Source: VRUE01 sp963705635 (lineage in GTDB: Bacteria > Actinomycetota > Thermoleophilia > Solirubrobacterales > 70-9). Taken from it: a stretch of 64,000 nucleotides of DNA. The number at the start of each line of letters is the position of its first letter. The stretch's first letter is position 1. The position numbers and the translations under genes are program-made. Under the pieces are notes generated by a model, which was not told the DNA's origin, did no database searches, and worked only from the letters and a program-made list of their open reading frames with translations. The stretch lies in assembly GCA_963705635.1 (NCBI GenBank), contig CAVPKH010000004.1:682001-746000 (forward strand). Direction: 5' to 3'. Below, one piece after another: positions 9,538 through 18,315 of this stretch.

Positions 9538-10762
9538 TCAAACGAACTCCTCTTCGATCACCCGGATCGCCCGCGGCGGCGAGCGCAGCACGTCGAGGCG
9601 ATCGATCGCCTCGAGCGCCGCGGCAAAGCGCGACTCCAGGCACTCGTGGACGACCATCACCAGGCGCGCGTCCTCGCCGACTGCCGCGCTGGACGACGCT
9701 CTTCACCGAGACGTCTTGGTCGCCCAGCACCTGGGCGACCTGGGCGAGCACGCCGGGGCGGTCGGCGACCGCCAGGTGCAGGTAGAAGGAGGAGGCGACG
9801 TCGGTGACGATCGGCAGCTGCTGGCGGACCTCGTGCACGGGGGCGTCGCCGCTGAGGATCGAGACGACGTCGCCGAGCACCGCCGAGGCGGTCTGCACGC
9901 CACCGGCACCGGGGCCGGAAATGGTCACCTCGGTGATCTCCGGCGCCTCGACCATGACCGCGTTGAACGGGCCCTCGACCGGCGCCAGCGGGTGGCCGCC
10001 GTAGAGGAAGCAGGGGAAGACGCGCACGCTGACCCCGCCGTCGCGGCGCTCGGCGACGCCGAGCAGCTTCAGCGTCAGGCCGAGCTCCTTGGCGTAGGCG
10101 ATGTCATCGGGTTTGACCTGCTCGATTCCCTCGTAGGCGACCTCGCCTAACGTCACCGGCGTGTGGAAGGCGAGGCGGGCGAGGATCGCCATCTTCGCCG
10201 CCGCGTCGGCGCCGCTGACGTCGGCGGTCGGATCGGCCTCGGCGTAGCCGAGCTCCTGGGCGCGGAGGAGCACCTCCTCGAAGGCGGCGCCGCTGGCGGC
10301 CATCTCGGTGAGGATGAAGTTGGTGGTGCCGTTGACGATGCCGAAGACCTTGGCGATCTCGGTGACGCCGAAGCTCTCCTGGATCACCCGCACGATCGGG
10401 ATCACCCCAGCCACCGCAGCCTCGAAGCGCAGCTGCACGCCCGCCTCGCGGGCGACGTCGAAGAGCTCCTCGCCGTGCTGGGCAAGCAGCTGCTTGTTGG
10501 CGGTGACGACGGGGCGTTTGGCGCGCAGCGCGTCGAGCACGTAGTCGCGCGCCGGGTCGGTGCCGCCGATCAGCTCGACGATCAGGTCGGAGCGCTCGAG
10601 GATGACGCCGAAGTCGCCCTGCTCGCGGGTGAGCACGCCGGAGATCTCCGGCCGGCGCCCGGTCGCCGCCTCGACCGCATCGGCGCGCGCGGCGACCAGG
10701 TCGGCGAAGGCGCCACCGACCGTGCCGCGTCCCAGCAGCCCGATGCGGATCGGGTTAGGCAT
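9538..10762 (-). CDS. hom: Homoserine dehydrogenase (one frameshift)
   Basis: Reduces aspartate semialdehyde to homoserine with NAD(P)H. The N-terminal Rossmann motif (GLLGRGTVGGAF), the catalytic-domain segments (FGIVNGTTNFIL, GYAEADPTADVSGADAAAK) and a C-terminal ACT regulatory domain starting near FYLHLAVADRPGVLAQVAQ are present. Translation leaves frame near 9690, after VKSVVQ. The other frame resumes the ACT domain (RLVMVVHECLESRF) and ends VIEEEFV at 9538. With one corrected base the protein would be of normal length, about 410 residues. Its ATG overlaps the lysA stop by eight bases. Confidence 0.88.
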
Positions 10763-12032
10763 CGCGGCGGGTCAGGTCCTCGTAGGTCTCACGGCGCACG
10801 ACGACGCGGGCGTCGCCGTCGCGGCAGAACAGCACCGGCGGCCGCGGCACGCCGTTGTAGTTGCTCGCCATCGCGTAGCCGTAGGCGCCGGTCGCCGGGG
10901 TCACGAGCACGTCGCCGACGGCGGGCGAGGCGAGCATCGCGTCGCGGACGATGATGTCGCCCGACTCGCAGTGCATGCCGGCGATCGTCGCCAGGCCGTC
11001 GGGCACGGCACTCGCCCGGTCGGCGATCAGCGCTTCGTAGCGGGAGCCGTAGAGCATCGGCCGCAGGTTGTCCGACATGCCGCCGTCGACGGCGACGTAG
11101 GTGCGAACCCCCGGGATCTCCTTGACCGTGCCGACCCGGTAGGCGGTGACGCCGGCGTTGCCGACCAGCGACCGCCCGGGCTCGATCAGGATGCGCACAT
11201 CCTCGCCAAAGACTTCGGCGACGCCGCGCGTCTTGACCTCGGCGTAGGCGTCGATCGAGGGCGGCTCGTCCTCGGCGGTGTAGGCGATGCCGAGGCCACC
11301 GCCGACGTTGACGATGCGGCACCAGTCGCCGGCAAGCTCTCCGATCGCCCGGATCGCCAGCGCGTAGGGCTCCAGCTCGAAGATCTGCGAGCCGATGTGG
11401 GCGTGCAGCCCGGTGAGGTTGAGCACGTCGGAGGCCAGCACCCGCTCGATCGCCCGCGCGGCGAGGCCGTCCTCGAGGCCGAAGCCGAACTTCGAGTCGA
11501 GCTGGCCGGTCTGCACGTAGTCGTGGGTGGACGGCTTGATCCCCGGCGTGACCCGGATCAGAACGTCCTGACGACCGTCGAGCAGCCGCTCGCAGCGCTC
11601 GATCTCGTCGAAGGAGTCGAGGATCAGGTGGCCGACGCCGGAACGCGCCGCGAAGAGGATCTCCTCGTCGCTCTTGTTGTTGCCGTGCATGTGGATGCGG
11701 CCAGGGTCGAAGCCCGCCCGCAGCGCCATGTGCAGCTCGCCGCCGGAGGCGACGTCGACCGAGAGCCCCTCCTCGGCGAAGAGGCGGTAGGCGGCCGTGC
11801 AGGGCAGGGACTTGCTGGCGAAGAGGACCTCGAAATCGCTGGCGCCGCGCTCGAAGGCCCTGAGGTAGGCGCGGGCTCGGGCGCGCATGTCGTCCTCGGC
11901 GTAGACGTAGGCGGGAGTGCCGAACTCGGCGGCCAGCTCGACCACGTCGCAGCCGGCGATCTCGAGGTGGCCGCGCTCGTTGACGCGGCTCTCACCCGGG
12001 TAAACCGGGGAGCCAGCGATCGGGTCGGCCAC
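10755..12032 (-). CDS. lysA: Diaminopimelate decarboxylase
   Basis: PLP enzyme (alanine-racemase fold) that decarboxylates meso-diaminopimelate to L-lysine. The 425-residue protein shows the PLP lysine in FASKSLPC (about residue 74), the HMHGNNKSDEE and LHAHIGSQI segments, the glycine phosphate-binding loop NVGGGLGI, and the C-terminal active-site Cys in MHCESGDII. The GTG at 12032 was chosen because it gives the family N-terminus (ADPIAGSPVYPGESRVN); the frame stays open further upstream but there matches nothing. First gene of the lysA-hom-thrC-thrB operon, with overlaps showing translational coupling. Confidence 0.94.
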   Translation of the reverse strand: MADPIAGSPVYPGESRVNERGHLEIAGCDVVELAAEFGTPAYVYAEDDMRARARAYLRAFERGASDFEVLFASKSLPCTAAYRLFAEEGLSVDVASGGELHMALRAGFDPGRIHMHGNNKSDEEILFAARSGVGHLILDSFDEIERCERLLDGRQDVLIRVTPGIKPSTHDYVQTGQLDSKFGFGLEDGLAARAIERVLASDVLNLTGLHAHIGSQIFELEPYALAIRAIGELAGDWCRIVNVGGGLGIAYTAEDEPPSIDAYAEVKTRGVAEVFGEDVRILIEPGRSLVGNAGVTAYRVGTVKEIPGVRTYVAVDGGMSDNLRPMLYGSRYEALIADRASAVPDGLATIAGMHCESGDIIVRDAMLASPAVGDVLVTPATGAYGYAMASNYNGVPRPPVLFCRDGDARVVVRRETYEDLTRRDA

Positions 12033-12093
12033 TGCGCCCCTGTCCACGCTCCGCCATAGGCGGGCATTGTGACGGTTAGGAGGGGAGCGACGG

Positions 12094-12810
12094 CTAGCGG
12101 TTGCCGCCGAGCAGGCCGCCAACCGTTTCCACGACTTTGTCAACGGTTTTGCCGACGGTCGATTCGGGGCCGGCGACACCGCTGACGACTTCTTCGGTGA
12201 CTTTGGTGACTCCGGCGTTCCCCAGCGTGCCGCCAGCGTTCGATCGACCCCCGCGACGGTGTTGTTGACGGCGCCGGCGACAGCGCCGGAGGTGGTCTGG
12301 CCGGAACCGCCGCCCGAGCCGCTGGCGCCGGGCTGGGAGGCGGATCCACCTCCACCGCCCGAGCTCTGGAGCCGAGCTCGAGCTCGAGGATGGCGAGGGG
12401 CTGGAGCCGGCATTCCCGCCGGCGCCGGTCGGGCTGGTCGGATTGGAGACCGGCGCCTTGCCGGCGGGTGACTGCGTCGATGGCGACGGCGAGGCGCCGA
12501 CGACGGCGTCGCCGACCCGCTGGCCGGCCTCGGCGCCGCCACGCTGCTGCCCACCCCGGTTACTTGCCGCGGCACCCGCCGCCAGCGCGGCGGCTTTGGC
12601 CGCGCCGGGCGCCGCTGGTTCGGCGCCACCCGTCGCAACCGGGCGGCCGGTCGAGACCGCGGCGCTATCTCCCCCGCCGCCGATGCCGGCCAGCGGCCAG
12701 TCCTTCAGCGCCTGCAAGCGAGACGAGCAGGACGAAGGCGACGACGGCGCCCCGACCAGGGCCGTGCCTGAAACAGCTCCAGCAAGGTAGGTATGAGCCT
12801 GGCGAACCAT
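12094..12810 (-). CDS. Low-complexity Ser/Gly/Ala-rich membrane or exported protein (frameshifted)
   Basis: Starts MVRQAHTYLAGAVSG, followed in the adjacent frame by a hydrophobic segment (AVVAFVLLVSL), giving one N-terminal membrane span or signal anchor. The rest is rich in Ser, Pro, Gly and Ala, including a run of serines, and ends STVGKTVDKVVETVGGLLG. Coding-like sequence switches frame at least three times (near 12360, 12250 and 12740), so no single frame covers the protein, estimated at 238 residues. I do not recognise a catalytic domain. Position just upstream of lysA, same strand. Confidence 0.5.
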   Translation of the reverse strand: MVRQAHTYLAGAVSGTALVGAPSSPSSCSSRLQALKDWPLAGIGGGGDSAAVSTGRPVATGGAEPAAPGAAKAAALAAGAAASNRGGQQRGGAEAGQRVGDAVVGASPSPSTQSPAGKAPVSNPTSPTGAGGNAGSSPSPSSSSSSAPELGRWRWIRLPARRQRLGRRFRPDHLRRCRRRRQQHRRGGRSNAGGTLGNAGVTKVTEEVVSGVAGPESTVGKTVDKVVETVGGLLGGNR

Positions 12811-12920
12811 CGGCGTCGTCTCCTGGTCGATTGCTACCCAGGGTCGCAGGGAGAAACCCTCGCGGCATACCCAATAATTGGATTTCCGAGGAATTTGAGT
12901 AATCGCCGGCAATACGGGCG

Positions 12921-14132
12921 CTACAGATAGGCCATCGGATCGGTGACTTCGCCGTTGATCCGGACCTCGAAATGCAGGTGGGGGCCGAAGCAGTAGCCGG
13001 TGCAATCGCTGTAGCCGATCACCTGACCCTGGGAGACCTGCTGGCCGGCGGAGACCGCGAAGGTCTCCTGGTGGGCGTAACAGGTTGAGAGACCGCCGCC
13101 GTGGTCGATGCAGGTGTAGTTGCCGTAGCCGCCGCTGCTGGCCTCGGGCTCGGTGAAGATCACCGGTTCCCGAGGCCGCGGCCCGGATCGGCGTGCCACT
13201 CGGGACGGCGATGTCGATTCCGGGGTGGTACTCGTAGGAGCCGTTGATCGTCCGCGATCCGAAGCCGGAGACGACGGGGCCGTCAACCGGCCAGATCAGG
13301 CCGCTGCCGCTGCCGCCCCGGATCGGGCCCGGCCGGCAGCGGCACCGATCCCGGTGCCGGCCAGCTGCGCGGCGATCTTCGCCCTGGATCGCCGCCACCG
13401 AGCCATCGAGCTCTTCCTCGTGCTTGCGGATCTCCCGCAGCGCCGCGACCCGCTCGCCGCGGGCGGCGACCAGCGCCGATCTGGCGCTGCTGCACGGCGG
13501 CGCGGGCGCTGGCAAGGGCCTGCTCTTCGGCCGCGATCGCGTCGCGCGCCGCTCTCGATCGTGTTCTTCGCCGTGCGCAGGCGGGTGACGGTTCGCTTCA
13601 CCTGGTCGCGCAGATCGCGCACGCGGCCGACGACCGCTTCGTCCATGCCGTGAATCCGGTTGAGGTATTCGGTGCGATCGACCAGGTCGTCGTAGCCGCT
13701 GGCGCCGACGATGACGCTGAGCACGTCCGGGGTGCCGGTCTCATAGATCGCGACGAGGCGGTCGCGCAAGCGCCACCAGCGCCCGCTTCAGGTGTGCCCT
13801 CATCACCGCCAGGCGTTTCTTGGCGACGTCGAGCTGCGCTTCCGCCCGATCCAGCTCAGCCTGCTTCGCATCGAGGCGAACGCGGACCGCGGCCTCGTGG
13901 TTGCGCAGCGCCGCCACCTCGCCCGTCAGCCGGTCGATCTTGTCGCCGTAGCTCGAGATCGTCGTCGTCAGCACGCCCTTGCGTTCGCGCACCTTGGAGA
14001 GCTTGCGCTTCCTTGGCGTCGAGCTTCGATTCGAGGTCTTGGGCGGGCGCCGCGCTGCTGGCCGACGAGCAGCACGATCAGCGCCGCCGCAGCGGCAAGC
14101 AGAGCCGCCAGGGCAAGGCGAGTCTTGAGCAT
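12921..14132 (-). CDS. M23/LytM-type peptidoglycan peptidase with coiled coil (frameshifted)
   Basis: Exported cell-wall hydrolase or hydrolase activator of the EnvC/NlpD type. Signal peptide from the ATG at 14132 (MLKTRLALAALLAAAAALIV), then a long Glu/Arg/Ala coiled coil (residues about 40-230), then the M23 domain. The domain shows the zinc His/Asp in YHPGIDIAVPSGT and the HLHFEV motif in GPHLHFEVRINGE near the C-terminus. The chain jumps frame at least four times (about 14040, 13770, 13500-13350 and 13170), yet every piece is conserved. Indel errors are therefore more likely than decay. Confidence 0.72.
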
Positions 14133-14165
14133 CGTCGGGCGAGGCTAGCGAGTCGAGAATCCCCT

Positions 14166-14191
14166 AGTTGCAGGGCATTAGCCCTGCAACT
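14166..14191. terminator. Perfect 11-bp hairpin after the CDF gene
   Basis: AGTTGCAGGGC, loop ATTA, GCCCTGCAACT, between the CDF transporter stop codon and the peptidase start. Position and stability fit a transcription terminator for the CDF transcript, though no long U-run follows. Confidence 0.6.
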
Positions 14192-14201
14192 GGGCTTGCG
14201 A

Positions 14202-15125
14202 TCAGGCCTGGCGCGGGGCGTTCTCGACGTGCAGCAGGCGCTCGGGGGCCTGTTCCTCCATCTGCAGCGTGGTGTGGTCGATCCGAAGCGCTCGTGCAAG
14301 CAGCAGCTCGATCCGGCGCCGGACGAGGTCGCGATCGCACTCGGGCGAGACGACGACGTGGGCGGCGAGCGCGCCGAAGCCCGAGGTCACGGTCCAGATG
14401 TGCAGGTCATGCACCGAGCGCACCCCCTCCTCCTCGCAGATCGCCGCCCCCGCGGCATCGACGTCGACGCCCGGCGGGGCCGCCTCCATCAGCACGCCGA
14501 CCGGCTCCTTGATCAGGCGCCAGGAGGAGAGCAGGATCAGCACCGCGATCGCGAGGCTGACGATCGGGTCGACGATCGAGGAGCCACCGGCGAGGACGAA
14601 GGCGCCGGCGAGGACGACCCCGAGCGAGCCGAGCGCATCGGCGGCGGAATGCCGCAGCACCCCCTCGAGGTTGACGTCCTCCCGCTCGCCCCGCGCCAGC
14701 ACCACGGTCGCGGCAACGTTGCCGAGCAGACCGAGCAGGCCGAGGCCGAGCACGCCCAGGCCATCGATCTCGGGTGGATCGCCAAGACGACCGATCGCGG
14801 CGTAACGCGATCGCGATCGCGACGGCGACGAGGAGCAGCCCGTTGACCAGAGCGGCCAGGATCTCCGAGCGCTGGTAGCCAAAGGTCATCCGCCCAGCCG
14901 GCAGGACGAGCGGCAAGCGCGGCGGCGAAGAGCGCCAGCCCAATCGCGCCAACGTCGGAGAGCAGGTGCCCGGCATCGGCGAGCACGGCCAGCGAGCCGG
15001 TAAGGACGCCACCAACCGCCTCGGCCAGCAGCATCGCCGCATTGATCCCCAAAGGCAACCCACATCCGCCGCCGGCTGTCGCCGCGCCGCGCTTCCAGCC
15101 CATGCGAATGCGAGTGAGAGTGCAC
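14202..15125 (-). CDS. Cation diffusion facilitator (CDF) metal exporter (frameshifted)
   Basis: Zn/Co/Cd-proton antiporter of the inner membrane. The N-terminus is His-rich (MHSHSHSHG), a metal-binding tail typical of CzcD-like proteins. Transmembrane helices carry the family motifs: LAVLADAGHLLSDVGAIGLA with the HxxxD site, and GVLRHSAADALGSLGV with the second HxxxD site. The cytoplasmic tail contains VRSVHDLHIWTV. Coding sequence shifts frame at least three times (about 15080, 14920 and 14815). After correction the length is about 307 residues, normal for CDF. The three-copy hairpin element lies immediately upstream. Confidence 0.8.
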
Positions 15126-15133
15126 GCCCCGAG

Positions 15134-15256
15134 CTTAGGACCTATCCCGGTAGGGGTGAAACGTCTTGTACTTTTCGGCGTCCACCCCGCGGCGACAGCA
15201 GGCCGCGATCCACCGGAAAAAGTTAAGTGCAACCCCTACCGGGACAGGTCCCCAAG
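15134..15256. repeat. Long covarying hairpin, copy A (about 114-nt core)
   Basis: Arms 15138-15167 and about 15214-15251 form a long stem: GGACCTATCCCGGTAGGGGT on the left, AACCCCTACCGGGACAGGTCC (last 20 bases used) on the right. A second stem of ACTTTT/AAAAAGT type lies inside, with a structured tip. It sits between the acyl-CoA dehydrogenase stop (15259) and the CDF start. The single mismatch in the basal stem is A-C on the plus strand but U-G on the minus strand, favouring an RNA made from the minus strand. Copies B and C have different outer arms that still pair. Confidence 0.8.
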
Positions 15257-15258
15257 TC

Positions 15259-16536
15259 CTACGCAGGAACGGGCTCTTTAGCCGGCTCGGCGGTCTTCAT
15301 CGCCTGCTCCGCGACTTCGGCGGCATAGCCAAGCCGCTCGGCGTATTCGCTGGCCTGCATGCGTGAGATGACCATGCGCTGGATCTCCGCCGTGCCCTCG
15401 AACAGCTGGTAGATCTTGGCGTCGCGGAACAACTTCTCCAGCGGGCACTCGCTGCTCCAGGCGTAGGGACCGACGAGGTCCATCAGGGTCGTGGTCGCCC
15501 ACATCGTCACGTCGCCGGCCTTGAGCTTCGACATCGAGCCCTGGCCGCCCCGCATCGGGATGCCGTTGCGACCCATCCAGGCGGCGCGCTGGACCAGCAG
15601 GCGCGCCGATTCGATCTCGGTGGCGACGTCGGCAAGGGTCTGCTGGATGCGCTGCTCCTTCAGCATCGGCCGACCGGCTTCCGTCTGGCCGTCGAGGTAC
15701 TCGAGCGTCCACTCGTAGGCGGCCTGGCCGATGCCCAGGGCGGAAGCGCCCACCAGCGGCCGGGTCATCTCGAAGGTCGCCAGCGCGTCGGCGCCGGAAC
15801 GCGATTTCTGGCCCAAGCGACCCCGCTCGAGCTTCTTTTCCAGCTTCTCCTCGCCGCCGAGCAGGTTCTCGACCGGGATGCGGCAGTCCTCGAGCACGAT
15901 CTCGGCCGTGTGCGAGGCGCGGATGCCGAGCTTCGACTCCTTCTTGCCCTGGCTCAGGCCGGGGGTGTCCTTGCCGATCACGAAGGAGGCCTGGCCACGG
16001 GTGCCGAGCGTCGGGTCGACGGTGGCGACGACGACGTGGACGTCGGCGATGCCGCCGTTGGTGATGAAGACCTTGGTCCCGTTGAGGACCCACTCGTCGC
16101 CGTCGCGCTTGGCCGTCGTCTTCAGGCTCTTGACGTCGGAGCCGGCCTGCGGCTCGGTGACCGCGTAGGCGCCGAGCTTGATCTCATCGCCGATCCCGAA
16201 GCACTCCGGAACCCACTGGCCGATCTGCTCAGGGGTGCCCGAGGAGGCGATTCCCGCTGCGGCGAGGCCGGAGCCCGAGACCGCGAGCGCGATGCCGGCG
16301 CAGCCCCAGTGGAACTCTTCGGCGGAGATCACCTGCATCTGCCCCTCGGCGTCGCCGGCCGAGCGCTGAATCGCCTCGAGGCCGCCGAAGCCCTGCTTGC
16401 GCGCCTCCTCGATCACGCCCCAGGGGACGCTCTCCTCTTCGTCGTGCTTGCGGGCCGCGGGCCGGATCACGTCACGGGCAAAGGCCCGGCAGCGCTGCTT
16501 GTGCTCCAGCTGCTCGTCGTTAAGTGCGAAGTCCAT
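15259..16536 (-). CDS. Acyl-CoA dehydrogenase
   Basis: FAD enzyme that forms the 2,3-double bond in acyl-CoA, the first step of beta-oxidation. 425 residues with the three-part fold: N-terminal helices, FAD/substrate motif YAVTEPQAGSD (about 125-135), beta-barrel segment VFITNGGIADVHVV, and the C-terminal domain with the catalytic Glu in QLFEGTAEIQR (about residue 381). Frame is intact. A 16-bp TetR-like palindrome lies 41 bases upstream of the ATG and recurs before the thiolase gene, suggesting shared control by an acyl-CoA-sensing repressor. Confidence 0.93.
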   Translation of the reverse strand: MDFALNDEQLEHKQRCRAFARDVIRPAARKHDEEESVPWGVIEEARKQGFGGLEAIQRSAGDAEGQMQVISAEEFHWGCAGIALAVSGSGLAAAGIASSGTPEQIGQWVPECFGIGDEIKLGAYAVTEPQAGSDVKSLKTTAKRDGDEWVLNGTKVFITNGGIADVHVVVATVDPTLGTRGQASFVIGKDTPGLSQGKKESKLGIRASHTAEIVLEDCRIPVENLLGGEEKLEKKLERGRLGQKSRSGADALATFEMTRPLVGASALGIGQAAYEWTLEYLDGQTEAGRPMLKEQRIQQTLADVATEIESARLLVQRAAWMGRNGIPMRGGQGSMSKLKAGDVTMWATTTLMDLVGPYAWSSECPLEKLFRDAKIYQLFEGTAEIQRMVISRMQASEYAERLGYAAEVAEQAMKTAEPAKEPVPA

Positions 16537-16576
16537 TCGATCCCCTCTTGCTCTACGCCTGTGGCCGGCTGATTGA

Positions 16577-16592
16577 TTGACTGGTCAGTCAA
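16577..16592. promoter_or_regulatory. TetR-like operator palindrome, copy 1
   Basis: TTGACTGGTCAGTCAA: arms TTGACTG and CAGTCAA around GT. It lies in the divergent region between an acyl-CoA dehydrogenase and a cell-wall-binding protein gene. The same 15-mer is repeated at 26159-26173 before the thiolase and hydroxyacyl-CoA dehydrogenase genes. Size and symmetry fit a TetR-family repressor site; the regulator is not in this window. Confidence 0.65.
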
Positions 16593-16651
16593 CCAGTCTC
16601 CTAAATCCTAGCTGAACAGCCAGCCACCGCTGCGCGTGTAGCGTTCCGACC

Positions 16652-18067
16652 TTGGCCGGAAAGCGCCCAATCAACGCAGACCTGCCGCCCGCCGGCCCTT
16701 CGCCAGCGACGGGGAAGCCGCCTGCTGCCGGCGAATCGAAGCCGGAGGCGAGCAAAAAGGCCACGGGGGCCTCTCAGGCCAAGGCCGAGCGGGCGGAGGC
16801 GACGCCAAAGCCGACCGAGCCGGCGAAGGCGAAGGTTCCGCGACGGCGCAAACCGATCCCAGCGGCGCTGAAGACGATTGCCGGGCTGATCCTGATTGCC
16901 GTCGTCTTTCTCGTCGCGGCGGTGCTTGGCGGCGGCAACGCGAGCAGGGACCCAGCGGACAAACCGGCGCCGGCGCCGGCCAAGAGCGCGAGCGAGCAGA
17001 AGGAGACGCCAGCGGCCGCGGCGGCGGCAGAACTCGGCTATCCGACCTTCGCGACCAACAACACCACCCGCGTCGGCGGATCCGACCCGGCCACCACCGC
17101 CGCCGGCGTGGCGCTCGCCGTCTTCCCCTCGACCACGACCGCGCAACGGCCCGCCGCCGTCACCCTCGTCGACGAAGACGACTGGCAGGGCGCAATTGCC
17201 GCTGCCGTGCTGATGGCAGCGCCGCTGCGGGCGCCGCTGCTGGCAACCGCCGGCGCGGACCTTCCCGAGCCGACCTCGCAAGCGCTCGAAGCGCTCGACC
17301 CGCAGGGGAACGGCGACACGGGCGGAGCGCAGGCATTTGCGATCGGCGACGCAGCGGTTCCGGAGGACCTGCAGGCGACGCGGGTCAAGGGCAGCAGCCC
17401 CGCCGCGCTTGCCGCTGCGATCGCGGCCCTGCGCGACAAGCTGAGCGGCGACGCGCCCCAGCACATCGTCCTCGCCTCCGAAGACGAATCCGCCTTTGCG
17501 ATGCCCGCCGCGGCCTGGGCAGCGCGCTCCGGGGACCCGGTCCTCTTCACCGGCTCCGGCAAGCTCCCCGCGGCGACGGCGAAGGCGCTGAAACGCCACC
17601 CCAAGGTGCCCGTGTACGTGCTCGGCCCGTCCTCGGTGATCTCATCCGACGTGGTCCGGGAAGTCGCCCAAATCGACCAGCGCGTCGGCCGCGTCTCCGG
17701 CGAGGAACCGGTGGAAAACGCGATCGCCCTTGCCCGCTATGACAGCGACGGCTTCGGCTGGAACGTCAACGACCCCGGCCACGGCTTCGTCATCGCCCGC
17801 AGCGACCAGCCGCTCGAGGCGGCGATCGCCGCTCCGCTCTCGGCCTCAGGCACCTGGGGGCCGCTGCTGCTCACCGATGACGCCAGTACCCTCCCCGGGG
17901 CGCTGCGCGAATACCTGCTCGACGTCAAGCCGGGCTACACGACCGATCCGACCCGCGCTTTCTACAACCACGTTTGGGTGATCGGAGACCAGGAGGCCAT
18001 CGACGTGAACCAGCAAGCCGTGATCGACCAGCTCGCCGAACTGGCCCAGATCGGAGGGGAACCGTGA
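16652..18067 (+). CDS. Membrane-anchored protein with cell-wall-binding repeat 2 (CWB2) domains
   Basis: 471 residues starting at a TTG codon. A Pro/Lys/Ala-rich cytoplasmic N-terminus (1-70) is followed by one membrane span (about 72-93, LKTIAGLILIAVVFLVAAVL). A Pro/Ala linker then leads to an extracellular region with CWB2-type repeats, seen in KVPVYVLGPSSVISSDVVRE followed by RVGRVSGEEPVENAIALA. CWB2 domains bind cell-wall polymers non-covalently; here the protein is also held by the membrane anchor. It overlaps the next gene by four bases (GTGA), forming a three-gene plus-strand operon with the 83-residue gene and the metallo-hydrolase. Confidence 0.78.
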   Translation: MAGKRPINADLPPAGPSPATGKPPAAGESKPEASKKATGASQAKAERAEATPKPTEPAKAKVPRRRKPIPAALKTIAGLILIAVVFLVAAVLGGGNASRDPADKPAPAPAKSASEQKETPAAAAAAELGYPTFATNNTTRVGGSDPATTAAGVALAVFPSTTTAQRPAAVTLVDEDDWQGAIAAAVLMAAPLRAPLLATAGADLPEPTSQALEALDPQGNGDTGGAQAFAIGDAAVPEDLQATRVKGSSPAALAAAIAALRDKLSGDAPQHIVLASEDESAFAMPAAAWAARSGDPVLFTGSGKLPAATAKALKRHPKVPVYVLGPSSVISSDVVREVAQIDQRVGRVSGEEPVENAIALARYDSDGFGWNVNDPGHGFVIARSDQPLEAAIAAPLSASGTWGPLLLTDDASTLPGALREYLLDVKPGYTTDPTRAFYNHVWVIGDQEAIDVNQQAVIDQLAELAQIGGEP

Positions 18068-18315
18068 GCGAGGCGGAGAGCCCCGAGCTCCTGGGCCGGG
18101 CGCAGCAGGTCACCGCCGATGACATCCGCGCGCTCGCCGGCGCCTCCACCCCCCACTTCGCGCTCCAGGTCCGCAACCGCATCCGCCGGCTGATCGAGCC
18201 GCTTGGCGCCGACGACCCCGCCCGGCTCGAAGGCGAGCGCAAGATCGCCGAGCTGGAGGACCTGGCCGAGCACAGCGGCGACCCCCGCGGGACGATGGGA
18301 ATCGGCCACCGATGA
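18064..18315 (+). CDS. Conserved hypothetical protein, 83 residues
   Basis: Small soluble protein starting at a GTG that overlaps the preceding stop (GTGA) and ending four bases into the following ATG. Predicted mostly helical, with the segment HFALQVRNRIRRLIEPLGAD followed by acidic residues. Arg- and Glu-rich; no transmembrane segment or metal motif. I do not recognise the family. Tight overlaps on both sides show it belongs to the operon with the CWB2 protein and the metallo-hydrolase. Confidence 0.65.
   Translation: MSEAESPELLGRAQQVTADDIRALAGASTPHFALQVRNRIRRLIEPLGADDPARLEGERKIAELEDLAEHSGDPRGTMGIGHR

Noticed and set aside
14133..14201. ydaO-type c-di-AMP riboswitch before the M23 peptidase gene
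   Set aside because: disA is in the window and such riboswitches control wall hydrolases in actinobacteria, but only about 70 bases separate the genes, too few for that riboswitch, and its conserved motifs are absent.
15134..15256. Peptide PVGVKRLVLFG-like sequence read from the three-copy hairpins
   Set aside because: The three copies share this translation only because the DNA is similar. Lengths between arms differ by non-multiples of three, and the changes between copies keep base pairing, not amino acids.
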